A stretch of 34,776 nucleotides of DNA from an uncultured Oscillospiraceae bacterium (GCA_946546815.1 CAMNOL010000011.1:1-34776), one strand, 5' to 3'; counted from the first letter of the stretch, positions 22,184 to 30,161 are shown. Made by a program: numbers and translations. The notes: generated from the sequence alone by a model not told the origin.

Positions 22184-22468
22184 ATGGCATTTGAACCCAA
22201 AGATACATCCATTCTCCCGCCCCACCATATTGTCATGGAGGAGCGGGCTTCTCTGTCCATTTCCGGAGTGGAAGAGGTGGAGAGCTTTGACGAGAACACC
22301 ATTTCCCTCTCCACCAGTCAGGGGGCGCTGATTGTGAGGGGGGAGAACCTCCACATTGAAAAGCTCAGCCTGGACGGCGGCGATCTAAAGGTGGAGGGAA
22401 CCGTTGACTCGCTGACCTATGAGGAGCGGCAGGCAAGGGGCGGCCTGTTTGCCCGCCTGCTGCGCTGA
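22184..22468 (+). CDS. yabP: YabP, sporulation protein
   Basis: 94 residues, ATG 22184 after GGAGG. It has the family's HHIVMEERASLSISGVEEVESFDENTI opening pattern (HIVMEERASLSISGV near the N terminus) and the following beta-rich core with LIVRGENLHIEKLSLDGGDL, which is diagnostic of YabP/YqfC. It is needed for spore coat or cortex assembly in Bacillus, acting in the mother cell. It is one base from yabQ (TGATATG), so the two are translationally coupled. Together with yabQ and divIC it keeps the conserved Firmicute gene order. Confidence 0.95.
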   Translation: MAFEPKDTSILPPHHIVMEERASLSISGVEEVESFDENTISLSTSQGALIVRGENLHIEKLSLDGGDLKVEGTVDSLTYEERQARGGLFARLLR

Positions 22469-22469
22469 T

Positions 22470-23156
22470 ATGGAGGTTGCGGTTTCCCAACAGGTGTTTT
22501 CGCTCACCGGCGCGCTGCTGCTGGGACTGGCACTGGGAATGCTCTACGACCTGTTTCGGGTGCTGCGGGCGCGCCTGCCGCTGCCTGTGCTGGGGAGCGC
22601 GCTGGATTTGCTGTTTTGGCTGATTTCCATGCTGACGCTGTTTCTTTGGTGTCTGTTCACAGGAAAGGGCGTCATCCGGATCTACATTGCGCTCTCTCTG
22701 CTGGCAGGGGGATGGCTCTGGTTCCAGACCTTCAGCCCCGGATTCCTGGCCCTGGGGTATCGCGCCGCGGAATTATGTGCGCGAGTAATAAACATCTTCC
22801 TGTCTCCTGTGCGCGCTGTGGCAAAGATTCTGAAAAAAATTTTTATTTTTTTCAGAAATCACTTTCATTATTGGAGAACCTGGTATAAAATAGAAATGAT
22901 ATTCGCAGGAGATTCAACCTTGCGGCATCAGACCAAAGCTTCAGACCAAGGAGGAACACAGAGTGAAAACCACAAAAGCAAGTCTGATCACAAAGAGCGT
23001 CATTTTGATCCTCATCGTCTATTTGTCCATCACTCTGCTGAACATCCGGGGAAAGATCCAGACGGCAAGCGAAAACTGTTCCACCATTCAGGCGCAGGTA
23101 GTGGCGCAAACCGCAAAAAACGCCGCGGTGGAAGAGCACATCCGCAACAGCGATGA
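22470..23156 (+). CDS. yabQ: YabQ, spore cortex protein, with an unusually long C-terminal run-on
   Basis: 228 residues from ATG 22470, which begins one base after the yabP stop. The N-terminal 100 residues hold the usual TM helices with the signature GLALGMLYDLFRVLR, and then a basic stretch KILKKIFIFFRNHFHYWRTWYK. YabQ proteins usually end soon after this. Here the frame stays open for 66 more codons of polar, His/Lys-rich sequence, overlapping divIC by 194 bases. Either a stop was lost or there is a frameshift in the A/T runs near 22835-22860; other frames stop at 22888 and 22893. YabQ acts in the mother-cell membrane in cortex formation. Confidence 0.85.
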   Translation: MEVAVSQQVFSLTGALLLGLALGMLYDLFRVLRARLPLPVLGSALDLLFWLISMLTLFLWCLFTGKGVIRIYIALSLLAGGWLWFQTFSPGFLALGYRAAELCARVINIFLSPVRAVAKILKKIFIFFRNHFHYWRTWYKIEMIFAGDSTLRHQTKASDQGGTQSENHKSKSDHKERHFDPHRLFVHHSAEHPGKDPDGKRKLFHHSGAGSGANRKKRRGGRAHPQQR

Positions 23157-23241
23157 CCCGGAGACCGTGCTGGAGATTGCCAAAGAGAAGCTGGGCCTGG
23201 TGGAAGAGGGCGAGGTCGTTTTCCACGATACCACCAACTGA
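22963..23241 (+). CDS. divIC: DivIC/FtsB-type septum formation initiator
   Basis: 92 residues. Start GTG 22963, with AAGGAGG 7 bases upstream. One TM helix (about 12-28), then a coiled-coil segment (ENCSTIQAQVVAQTAKNAAVEEHI) and the C-terminal motif DDPETVLEIAKEKLGLVEEGEVVF typical of DivIC/FtsB. It partners FtsL and DivIB at the division septum. It lies in the standard yabP-yabQ-divIC order. Its 5' 194 bases overlap the extended yabQ frame. Confidence 0.93.
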   Translation: MKTTKASLITKSVILILIVYLSITLLNIRGKIQTASENCSTIQAQVVAQTAKNAAVEEHIRNSDDPETVLEIAKEKLGLVEEGEVVFHDTTN

Positions 23242-23295
23242 GGCGCCTGAGAAACGCCGAGAGAGAGAAAACTGCAGGAGGATACAAAGCAGGGT

Positions 23296-23847
23296 ATGGA
23301 TTTTGAAATCGGAGCAATTTTAGAGGGAAAGGTCACGGGCATCACCAAGTTTGGTGCATTTGTTTCACTGCCGGGAGGACGGTCCGGCCTGGTTCACATT
23401 TCTGAGGTGGCACATTCCTACGTCAATGATGTGAACGAGTTCCTGTCCATCGGGGATTCCGTGAAGGTGAAGGTCATCAACGTGGATGACAACAACCGCA
23501 TCAATCTTTCCATTAAACAGACCCTGCCGCCGCCTCCAAGGCCGGAGCGGGGAAACCGGGACCGGAACGGCGGCAATGACCGCCGGGGCAGCTTCCAGAG
23601 AAATCGGGAGAACGCTGCGCCCCGGGGCGAGAGACGGCCGGAGCGCAGCAGTGGGCCCAGGGAGTACGAAAACCGGACGCCCCGTTCTGGCGGCGGCGCC
23701 AGAAACAGCGCACCCAAGGAAGCGTCCGCTTCTTTCGATGATATGCTGAAGCGGTTTATGACCGAGTCCGACAGCAAAAACGCAAAGCTGAACCGAGGCG
23801 AGCGCAGCCGCCGCCGGGGAAACGGCAGAGTGGGGCGCGGAAACTGA
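23296..23847 (+). CDS. S1-domain RNA-binding protein (YabR-like)
   Basis: 183 residues. ATG 23296; the AGGAGG at 23276-23281 is 14 bases away, longer than usual. Residues 1-75 are one S1 RNA-binding domain (GKVTGITKFGAFVSLPGG, GLVHISEVAHSYV and VKVKVINVDDNNRINLSIK). Residues 76-150 are Arg/Gly/Asn-rich and disordered, and the C terminus has a short conserved-looking segment SFDDMLKRFMTES. It follows divIC as yabR does in Bacillus, so it is the S1 protein of that conserved cluster, presumably associated with ribosomes or mRNA. Confidence 0.92.
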   Translation: MDFEIGAILEGKVTGITKFGAFVSLPGGRSGLVHISEVAHSYVNDVNEFLSIGDSVKVKVINVDDNNRINLSIKQTLPPPPRPERGNRDRNGGNDRRGSFQRNRENAAPRGERRPERSSGPREYENRTPRSGGGARNSAPKEASASFDDMLKRFMTESDSKNAKLNRGERSRRRGNGRVGRGN

Positions 23848-23871
23848 TCCCATCTTCCATCTGAATAAAGG

Positions 23872-23904
23872 AAAAGGACCTCAGCCGGGCTGGGGTCCTT
23901 TTTT
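23872..23904. terminator. Bidirectional intrinsic terminator
   Basis: AAAGGACC...GGTCCTTT with an inner CAGC/GCTG stem, followed by TTTTTT on the plus strand. On the minus strand it is followed by TTTTCCTTT. It serves both the S1 gene and the converging cytidylyltransferase gene. Confidence 0.9.
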
Positions 23905-23931
23905 ATTTGCATCTGTGGGCAGCTCTGGAAA

Positions 23932-24732
23932 TCAATACTGGTCCGGAGACTGCTGGTAATTCCTCTTTCGGCGGTAGTGATCCATTTTGGATTGAATCCG
24001 GTTGGTCAGACCAAAGCCGAAGGCTTGTTCGTTCTCTTTATACTGAAGCAGTCCGCGGAAGATATAGACGTCCTCCGGGGTGGTAACTTTGATGTTGCCC
24101 CGGTTGCCCATGACCAGGTGCACCGGCTTGCCCAGTGCGGTCATAATGGTGCAGGAGTCTACCATATTGTCGTAACGGCCGGGGGTGACCCGGATCTGGT
24201 TATGGGCCTCCAGAATGTCGCCCAGACGGAAGGACTGAGGGGCCTGTGCCGTATAGGTCTGCTTCCGCAGCGGCACCTGCTCCACATGGACGCCGTCCTT
24301 GCTCAGCACCACGGTCTCATAGCCGGGGGTGCTGGTGATGGCGCTGCCGTACTCTTCCACAGAGTGAATGTTGTCCGCGATGACATCAGAGGACACATAG
24401 GGGCGCACGCCGTCGTGCAGCAGCACGATGGAATCGGCCGGGTTTTCCTGGGAGGCCTTCAGCAGAACGTTGTAGATGGAGTCCTGGGCAGTCTCACCGC
24501 CGGGCACCACTGCCTCGACCTTGGTGATGTGGTACTCCTCAATGAGCACCTTCATATAGTCGATGTAGTCGGCCAGAACGGAGACATAAATCTTGTCAAT
24601 CATGGAATGGTACTGAAACAGCTCCAGGGTGTGGATGACCACGGGCTTGCCGTTGATCTCCAGAAACTGCTTGGGCACGCCGGCGCCCATGCGGACGCCG
24701 CTGCCGCCGGCAAAAATCATTGCAATATTCAT
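23932..24732 (-). CDS. IspD/TarI-family cytidylyltransferase
   Basis: 266 residues. ATG 24732 follows AAGGA; the ORF-track start is a TTG without support. The nucleotide-binding loop is IFAGGSGVRMGAGVPKQFL (residues about 5-23). HDGVRPYVS (about 107-115) and a KVTTPEDVYIFRG segment (about 217-229) complete the IspD/TarI pattern. Members make CDP-methylerythritol (isoprenoid path) or CDP-ribitol and related CDP-polyols (teichoic acid). The gene is 38 bases downstream of a TagF-like polymerase in the same operon, so a TarI-type role is favoured. About 30 basic residues extend beyond the usual C terminus. Confidence 0.85.
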   Translation of the reverse strand: MNIAMIFAGGSGVRMGAGVPKQFLEINGKPVVIHTLELFQYHSMIDKIYVSVLADYIDYMKVLIEEYHITKVEAVVPGGETAQDSIYNVLLKASQENPADSIVLLHDGVRPYVSSDVIADNIHSVEEYGSAITSTPGYETVVLSKDGVHVEQVPLRKQTYTAQAPQSFRLGDILEAHNQIRVTPGRYDNMVDSCTIMTALGKPVHLVMGNRGNIKVTTPEDVYIFRGLLQYKENEQAFGFGLTNRIQSKMDHYRRKRNYQQSPDQY

Positions 24733-24770
24733 AACAATTGTCCTTCTCTGTTTTCCTGTCAAAGGGCAGG

Positions 24771-27515
24771 TTATTTCTGTGCGTTCAGCCAGTTCTGCAC
24801 CTCGTTGTAGATGCGCTCGCAGCTGTTGTGGTCATTGAAGGCAAAGAACTCATCTGCCCGTCTGGTGTATTCCGGTGTGTTGGTGCACTGGCGCTCCATC
24901 GCTGCACACAGCTCGTTCACCACCTGCTCGTGGCTGATGCAGATGGGGCCGAAGCCCATGGTTTCGTAGTTCATGCCGCCGTCGCCGTAATGGGGGGGCA
25001 GCTCCGTGGGGTGGTAGTACACAATGGGCTTGCGCATATAGGCGAAGTCGAACTGGACGCCGGAGTAGTCTGTCACCATCAGGCTGGACTCACACAGGAT
25101 TTTCTCGTAGCTGACGTCGCCGGTGGCGGGGACCAGGTCCACATAGTCGTTCCGGTCGAAGTCGTCGATCTGGGCGCTCATCACCGGATGCAGCAGGTAC
25201 ACAATGCGGTAGCCGGTGCGCTTTGCACAGTCGATGAGCTTTTCGTCGTTGATCAGGCTGTTGTAGACCTTGAAGTAGCTGGTCTGCTTGAAGCTGTCGT
25301 TGTGGGGACGGCGCACGCTGCCCACGCTGGCCAGAGTGACGTTCCGCCGCCAGGAGGGCGTGATGAGAATGGTCCTCTGATCCCGGTTGACCAGTCCGTC
25401 GTAACGGGCAAGACCGGTCATTTTCAGCATATCCGGCTCGTAGCCGTACATGGGATGACTCAGATTCTCCAGCTCATAATGAGAGGCCAGGCAGTACAGA
25501 CGGGTGTTGTCGAAGCGGCGGTTCTGATACTGGGCGATTTTCTGCATGGTCAGACCGTGCTGGATGCAGACAATCTGTCCCCGCAGCAGGTCTTTGTTGT
25601 ACCGCTGCAGCAGGTTCTGGGGGTCGTAGCGCATGGTGACGCTGGCCTGAGTGGCCAGAATGACCTCGGACAGCAGAGCGGTGATCTGGCACTTCAGCGT
25701 GCCCTGACGCAGCACATGGGCGCTGTCCTCCTGCATCATGCGCTCGTACTCCGGCGCGGTCTCATCGATGATATAGTACATATCCACATCCGGCTGGTTT
25801 TTGCGGACATACTGATACATATACTCACCGTTGTCGCCGGCTTTGTAAAGCTTATCAAAGGTGACCCAGATGTGGCGCTTGGAGTAGGCTTTTTTCTTTC
25901 TCCAGTACTCAAAGCGCAGCCGCAGACCCTGTCTGGCGCGCTTTTTGTCCGGGTCCTTCTGGTAGGCGGTTTTGGCGAACAGCAGCTCCCGCTTCAGGTG
26001 GAAGAGCTTGCTGATTTTGCGGATCATCAGGGTGTTGCCCTTTGCCCAGGACAGCATCCAGTTGTCCCGGAAGATCCAGTAAGAGTACTTGTTGCCGGTG
26101 GTCAGACGGGAGTAGCTGCTGTCAAAGGCCAGACGAAGCAGGTGGAGGCAGTTGTCAAACTCGTAGAAGAACTGAATCGTTTCGTTGTTTTTCACCGGAA
26201 TGCGGAACCGGGTGGGGATCTTCCTCATGAGGGTGTAGCCAAAGGCCTTAAACAGCGGATACACCGGGGGGTACTCTGCCTCAACCCGCTGCAGCCCCTT
26301 GTCGGTGGAAACCAGGGCGTAGGCGCGGAACTGGCCGGTTTTCAGGAAGTCAGCCAGACCCAGATTGCCCTCGATGTCCAGTACGCCGTTGGCGTAATTG
26401 ATGATGCGGACCCGGAACAGCTCCCGGTTGGAGTTGGACAGCCGAATGCTCTGATTGCGCAGATCCTCAACAGGCTGACCTCCCTTGTGGGTCATCACCG
26501 CACGGATTTCGCTGCCGCTGTCCAGCACATGGAGCTCCTGTTCCAGAGCCTGGGAGCGCAGGTAGACAAAATAGGTGCGCAGCGCCCGGTTGGCCACATA
26601 GGAAGGAGTGATTTTTCGCTCCATGATGACTGAAAGATCCAGCAGGGCCATCATCTGGCCCACCAGTTGGGTAAATTCCTCCACGCTTTCTCTTCCGTGG
26701 AGCACGCCCTTGGTGCGGTCGTTCAGGTTGCAGTCGTACTTGGCGTAGACCAGGTAGTAGCAGGCCTTCTGCACAAAGGCCGGGATACGGCCGTATTTTT
26801 CCTTTGTCTCTGTGAGGAAGGGGATCAGGAAGTTTTTCAGCGCGTCACTGTACCACCACAGATGCAGCTGAAGCTGGTTGGGAGAGAACTTGTCCTCCAT
26901 GGCCACGGTGTAGCGGTATTTTACGTCGGACAGGCTGACATACTGCCGCTCTTCCAGTTGGAACGTCAGCAGCATCTTTACCATGGCGTCATCGTGAATG
27001 GAGACATCAAAGCGGCGGCTGCCAAACAGGGAGGCGTCATAAAAATAGGCCTGGGCCTGAAGCTGAATCCGGGCGTTCTGGAATTTCAGGGAAACCAGCG
27101 GATTATCCTCTGTCGGAGGAAACGCACCGCCGTAGAACCACTCGGTTCCCTCGATGTCCACCATGTAAGGAGCCATGGACACCAGCTTGACGGAATACCG
27201 TTCAAATGCCTTTTTGGCCCCCTGGTAGGCATTGGCGGAATAGCTGGAGGTGGCCAGCGTAAAATTGATATAGCGGCCCTCGGCACGGTCAAGACCAAGG
27301 TTGTACGCCTCAGTGACCTCCACAGAGTCCGCGGGAACGTAGGAGGCGTTGCTCAGACCATTGCAGAGGGAGCGGATGTCCTCAGACAGGTGAGGATCCA
27401 CTACAATGAGCTGTACGTCATCAAAGCCGTCGCACTGCTGCAGTGCCGACAGCGCGTTCTCAAAGACAGCGGCGGAGTCAACATAGAGAATTGTGGAAAA
27501 AGTAGGTTTTCTCAT
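24771..27515 (-). CDS. TagF-like CDP-polyol phosphotransferase with N-terminal glycosyltransferase-like domain
   Basis: 914 residues. ATG 27515 follows AGGAG; the upstream extension in the ORF track is unsupported. The N-terminal about 250 residues look like a degenerate GT-A (family 2) domain: a beta strand with FSTILYVD, then AYNLGLDRAEGRYINF. The C-terminal about 390 residues match the CDP-glycerol glycerophosphotransferase fold, with His653 in CIQHGLT, His776 in LLHPVM and TDYSGVQFDF around Asp816. Such enzymes polymerise glycerol- or ribitol-phosphate units into teichoic-acid-like chains on the inner membrane face. With the cytidylyltransferase next to it and the SDR opposite, a CDP-polyol wall or capsule polymer is inferred. 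Confidence 0.88.
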   Translation of the reverse strand: MRKPTFSTILYVDSAAVFENALSALQQCDGFDDVQLIVVDPHLSEDIRSLCNGLSNASYVPADSVEVTEAYNLGLDRAEGRYINFTLATSSYSANAYQGAKKAFERYSVKLVSMAPYMVDIEGTEWFYGGAFPPTEDNPLVSLKFQNARIQLQAQAYFYDASLFGSRRFDVSIHDDAMVKMLLTFQLEERQYVSLSDVKYRYTVAMEDKFSPNQLQLHLWWYSDALKNFLIPFLTETKEKYGRIPAFVQKACYYLVYAKYDCNLNDRTKGVLHGRESVEEFTQLVGQMMALLDLSVIMERKITPSYVANRALRTYFVYLRSQALEQELHVLDSGSEIRAVMTHKGGQPVEDLRNQSIRLSNSNRELFRVRIINYANGVLDIEGNLGLADFLKTGQFRAYALVSTDKGLQRVEAEYPPVYPLFKAFGYTLMRKIPTRFRIPVKNNETIQFFYEFDNCLHLLRLAFDSSYSRLTTGNKYSYWIFRDNWMLSWAKGNTLMIRKISKLFHLKRELLFAKTAYQKDPDKKRARQGLRLRFEYWRKKKAYSKRHIWVTFDKLYKAGDNGEYMYQYVRKNQPDVDMYYIIDETAPEYERMMQEDSAHVLRQGTLKCQITALLSEVILATQASVTMRYDPQNLLQRYNKDLLRGQIVCIQHGLTMQKIAQYQNRRFDNTRLYCLASHYELENLSHPMYGYEPDMLKMTGLARYDGLVNRDQRTILITPSWRRNVTLASVGSVRRPHNDSFKQTSYFKVYNSLINDEKLIDCAKRTGYRIVYLLHPVMSAQIDDFDRNDYVDLVPATGDVSYEKILCESSLMVTDYSGVQFDFAYMRKPIVYYHPTELPPHYGDGGMNYETMGFGPICISHEQVVNELCAAMERQCTNTPEYTRRADEFFAFNDHNSCERIYNEVQNWLNAQK

Positions 27516-27542
27516 AGAGATTAAGCTCCTGTTAAATGGTTT

Positions 27543-27704
27543 AGGCTTCACCGCATAATGAGACGAGAGCGGATTGCGAGGATAGTTTGTGTTCAGATTG
27601 TTCGGAGATTTCGCAGGAATCCTGCCGGATTTCAAGAAAGTTGCGGGCAATCTGACGCAAAATAGACCGCAAGGCGCCGAAGTGCCCATTGTACGGTGAT
27701 GCCT
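27543..27704. mobile_element. Mosaic MITE-like element in the tagF-like leader
   Basis: Ends AGGCTTCACCGCATAATG and CATTGTACGGTGATGCCT are inverted repeats matching at 15 of 18 positions, defining a 162-bp element without coding capacity. It shares two interior blocks with the element at 8357-8521, in inverted orientation: 29 of 31 bases (27612-27642) and AAAATAGACCG (27659-27669). Its termini differ from those of that element. It lies between the minus promoter and the TagF-like start codon, so it would be transcribed as part of the leader. Confidence 0.7.
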
Positions 27705-27803
27705 TTACAGTAATGAAAGGAATCAAATCCCAAAACCAAAACGGAACAAAGGCAGAGAACCCGCCCCGTTTCGTCATCAGGTCATGATAAATTTTATCAA
27801 TTT

Positions 27804-27832
27804 ATTATACCAATATCCGCGGAGAGATGCAA
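27804..27832 (-). promoter_or_regulatory. Promoter of the tagF-like operon
   Basis: Minus strand TTGCAT (27832-27827), 17-bp spacer, perfect TATAAT (27809-27804). It predicts an untranslated leader of about 280 bases. Confidence 0.7.
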
Positions 27833-27880
27833 CATCAATCGACAAAAATCAGACGGGATTCTGCACAGAGGAAGTGGAGG

Positions 27881-27909
27881 TTGACGCTCTGACGGATTTG
27901 ATTTATACT
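27881..27909 (+). promoter_or_regulatory. Promoter of the SDR gene
   Basis: TTGACG (27881-27886), 17-bp spacer, TATACT (27904-27909), 58 bases before the start codon. Confidence 0.75.
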
Positions 27910-27967
27910 GAAAGTACCCCCGAAAAAACGGTGCTCTGCCGTAGAATGTGGAAAGGATACGGAAATT

Positions 27968-29017
27968 ATGTGGTTAGAATCTGAAACCCTGCGCCGGGAC
28001 TATGACCGGCTGCTGAAAGAACCTCTGCCCTGGAATATGCTGGATGGTAAGACCGTGCTGGTCACCGGAGCCACCGGGCTCATCGGCTGTGCGGTGGTCA
28101 ACAGTCTGCTGTATTACGGAAAGGGCGTCTCCAACCCGCCCCGGGTGCTGGCGCTGGTTCGCAACCCGGAGAAGGCACAGCGGATGCTGGGCGCCCAGCT
28201 GGAGGAATGCCCCAACCTGAAGCTGGTGCTGGGAGATGTGACAAAGCTGCCCCCCATTGACGGCCCGGTGGATTATATCATCCACGCAGCCAGCCAGACT
28301 GCCAGCAAGGCGTTTGTGCAGCAGCCTGTGGAGACCATTACCACCACCGTCAGCGGCACCCAGACGATGCTGGAGCTGTGCCGGGAAAAAGGGTGCAAGG
28401 GCATGGTGTATCTGTCCAGCATGGAGGTCTATGGCACCCACCCCAAGGGACAGCGCATCACCGAAGCGGACGTGGGCGTGATGGTGCCCACCAAGATCCG
28501 CAACAGCTATCCGCTGAGCAAGCAGCTGGCTGAGTGCCTGTGCGCCAGCTATGCTGCCGAGTACGGCACCTCTGTGCGGATGCTGCGCCTGGCTCAGACC
28601 TTTGGCCCCGGTGTGCCGCTGGAGGACAAGCGGGTCTTTGCAGAGATCGCCCGCTGTGCCATGACCGGAAAGGATATGGTGCTGCGCACCACCGGAGAAT
28701 CTGCCCACAGCTACCTGTACACCATGGATGCGGTGAGCGCCATTCTGCAGGTGCTGCTCACCGGCAAGGACGGCGAGGCCTACACCGCCGCCAACGAGGA
28801 AACCTACTGCTCCATTGCCGAGATGGCAGAGCTGATCTGCTCCAAGCTCTCCGGCGGAAGAAGCAAGGTGGTCTTTGACCTGGGGGACCTGGACAAGCTG
28901 GGGTATCCCGAAGCCAGCTATTTGGATCTGGACACCTCCAAGCTGCAGGCCCTGGGCTGGAAGCCCCATTATGACCTGCTGGAAATGTACCAGAATATGA
29001 TGGAAACCATGAAATAA
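27968..29017 (+). CDS. NAD-dependent epimerase/dehydratase, extended SDR
   Basis: 349 residues; ATG 27968 after AAAGGA. The Rossmann glycine motif is TGATGLIG (33-40), the serine site lies in YLSSMEVYG (148-156) and the catalytic pair YPLSK is Tyr181/Lys185, all intact. The late signature HSYLYTMDAVSAI resembles sugar-nucleotide epimerases and dehydratases. It acts on a nucleotide-activated sugar or polyol. It is divergent from the TagF-like/cytidylyltransferase operon, and no zinc-type TarJ dehydrogenase is present, so it may supply or alter the CDP-linked precursor for that polymerase. The substrate cannot be assigned from sequence alone. Confidence 0.87.
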   Translation: MWLESETLRRDYDRLLKEPLPWNMLDGKTVLVTGATGLIGCAVVNSLLYYGKGVSNPPRVLALVRNPEKAQRMLGAQLEECPNLKLVLGDVTKLPPIDGPVDYIIHAASQTASKAFVQQPVETITTTVSGTQTMLELCREKGCKGMVYLSSMEVYGTHPKGQRITEADVGVMVPTKIRNSYPLSKQLAECLCASYAAEYGTSVRMLRLAQTFGPGVPLEDKRVFAEIARCAMTGKDMVLRTTGESAHSYLYTMDAVSAILQVLLTGKDGEAYTAANEETYCSIAEMAELICSKLSGGRSKVVFDLGDLDKLGYPEASYLDLDTSKLQALGWKPHYDLLEMYQNMMETMK

Positions 29018-29033
29018 AGCAACTACCGAAAAA

Positions 29034-29060
29034 AACCCCCGGCTTAGCCGGGGGATATTT
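29034..29060. terminator. Bidirectional intrinsic terminator
   Basis: CCCCCGGC and GCCGGGGG form a perfect 8-bp stem with a TTA loop. On the minus strand seven T follow, and on the plus strand ATATTTATT follows. It ends both the SDR gene and the converging lipoprotein gene. Confidence 0.88.
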
Positions 29061-29071
29061 ATTATATGGGT

Positions 29072-30070
29072 TTACTGGGGAAGATACTGCTCGGCCATCA
29101 CGCCGTCGAAGCTCTCGTAAGGAACGGTGAACTCCAGGATGCCGCCGGCGTAGGGCTTCATCACATACTGGCCTGCGATGAACACCACGCCCTCGTCATT
29201 CAGGTAGAACTCAGCGGTCAGGTTGCCCTCCTGGGGTTCCAGAGGATCATCGCCTTCGTACAGCTCGGGATAGATCGCGCGGGTTACCTCATCCGAGGAC
29301 TCGGTGCCGTCGGCCACCACGTAGGGCAGCTCCTTGGCGTAGTCTTCATTCAGCTCATCACTGACCTTGTCAGCCTCGGCCAGCACCAGCTCATTGGCCT
29401 TGTCCCGGAAGCCCTCGCCCAGCATGGCAAAGGTCAGGCGTTCGCCGGTCTTGGCGTCATAGTTCAGGGTGTAGCGGAGGTCCCAGCCGTGGGCGCCGCC
29501 GGAATAGCCGCTGTCGTCCAGCACCAGGCTGATGACAGATGCGTCTGCACGGGCCACGGTGATGCCCAGCTCAGCATGATAGGGGGTTACTTCAAAGGCA
29601 GCACTGGTGGAGCCGTCAGCCAACTCCTCCTGCCGATAGGCGATGTCGCTCATGGCGGCCTCGGCCATATCACCCTTGACACTGTCCAGGAATTCCTGGA
29701 TTTCTGCGTCCAGATCCTTCTGAACCGCCTCCTGGGCAGCGGCGTCAGGCAGGGTGACGGTGGGCTGCTGGTAATTGTAGTCGACCACCACGGTGCCGTC
29801 ATCGCCCGTGACGGTGCCTTCCTCCTTGGTCAGCGTTACCTGGACGTCGCCGGTGGCTGCGGGAGTCTCGGAAGCGGATGCATCGGCTGCCTGCTCTTGG
29901 GCTGCGCTTTCATCGGCGCCGGATTCAGCGGCAGCAGAGCCGTCGGCGGAGGAGACAGCGGCGGGAGAAGAAGTATCCGCGCCGGAAGGGGCAGGAGATT
30001 TTGCGGACGTGCAAGCCGCCAGAGAAAATGCTATGCTCAGGCACAGCAGCAGAGAAAACAATCTTTTCAT
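29072..30070 (-). CDS. DUF3298/DUF4163-type lipoprotein
   Basis: 332 residues; ATG 30070 after AGGAGGT. The signal peptide ends in lipobox LAAC (Cys20), followed by a long Ala/Ser/Asp/Glu-rich tether (about 21-75). The folded part has a DUF4163-like segment (TVVVDYNYQQPTVTLPD... SAAFEVTPYHAELGITVARADASVISLVLDD in pattern) and the DUF3298 mark YSGGAHGW followed by YDAKTGERLTF. This arrangement occurs in RsiV-type and PdaC-type surface proteins, some of which bind lysozyme or peptidoglycan. There is no catalytic deacetylase domain and no sigma-factor gene nearby, so its role is unassigned. Confidence 0.82.
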   Translation of the reverse strand: MKRLFSLLLCLSIAFSLAACTSAKSPAPSGADTSSPAAVSSADGSAAAESGADESAAQEQAADASASETPAATGDVQVTLTKEEGTVTGDDGTVVVDYNYQQPTVTLPDAAAQEAVQKDLDAEIQEFLDSVKGDMAEAAMSDIAYRQEELADGSTSAAFEVTPYHAELGITVARADASVISLVLDDSGYSGGAHGWDLRYTLNYDAKTGERLTFAMLGEGFRDKANELVLAEADKVSDELNEDYAKELPYVVADGTESSDEVTRAIYPELYEGDDPLEPQEGNLTAEFYLNDEGVVFIAGQYVMKPYAGGILEFTVPYESFDGVMAEQYLPQ

Positions 30071-30132
30071 GTAATTGATACCTCCTGGGTTTCATATGCT
30101 TCGGTAAATGAGTTCCGCCTCGGAACATTTTA

Positions 30133-30161
30133 ATTATACCGTATGAACTGTCACAGTACAA
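30133..30161 (-). promoter_or_regulatory. Promoter of the DUF3298 lipoprotein
   Basis: Minus strand TTGTAC (30161-30156), 17-bp spacer, perfect TATAAT (30138-30133). Confidence 0.75.

Larger units (their letters stand above)
27516..27967. other. Divergent region between TagF-like and SDR genes
   Basis: 452 bases without a gene. It contains the mosaic repeat (27543-27704), a minus-strand promoter (27804-27832) and a plus-strand promoter (27881-27909). The 66-residue ORF at 27784 spans both promoters and is not believed. Confidence 0.75.

Noticed and set aside
24738-26633. 631-residue plus-strand ORF opposite the TagF-like gene
   Set aside because: No ribosome binding site and no recognisable domain; the TagF-like protein on the other strand has conserved His and Asp motifs.
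27784-27984. 66-residue ORF upstream of the SDR gene
   Set aside because: It runs across two well-formed promoters and the SDR ribosome binding site, has no site of its own and no recognisable features.
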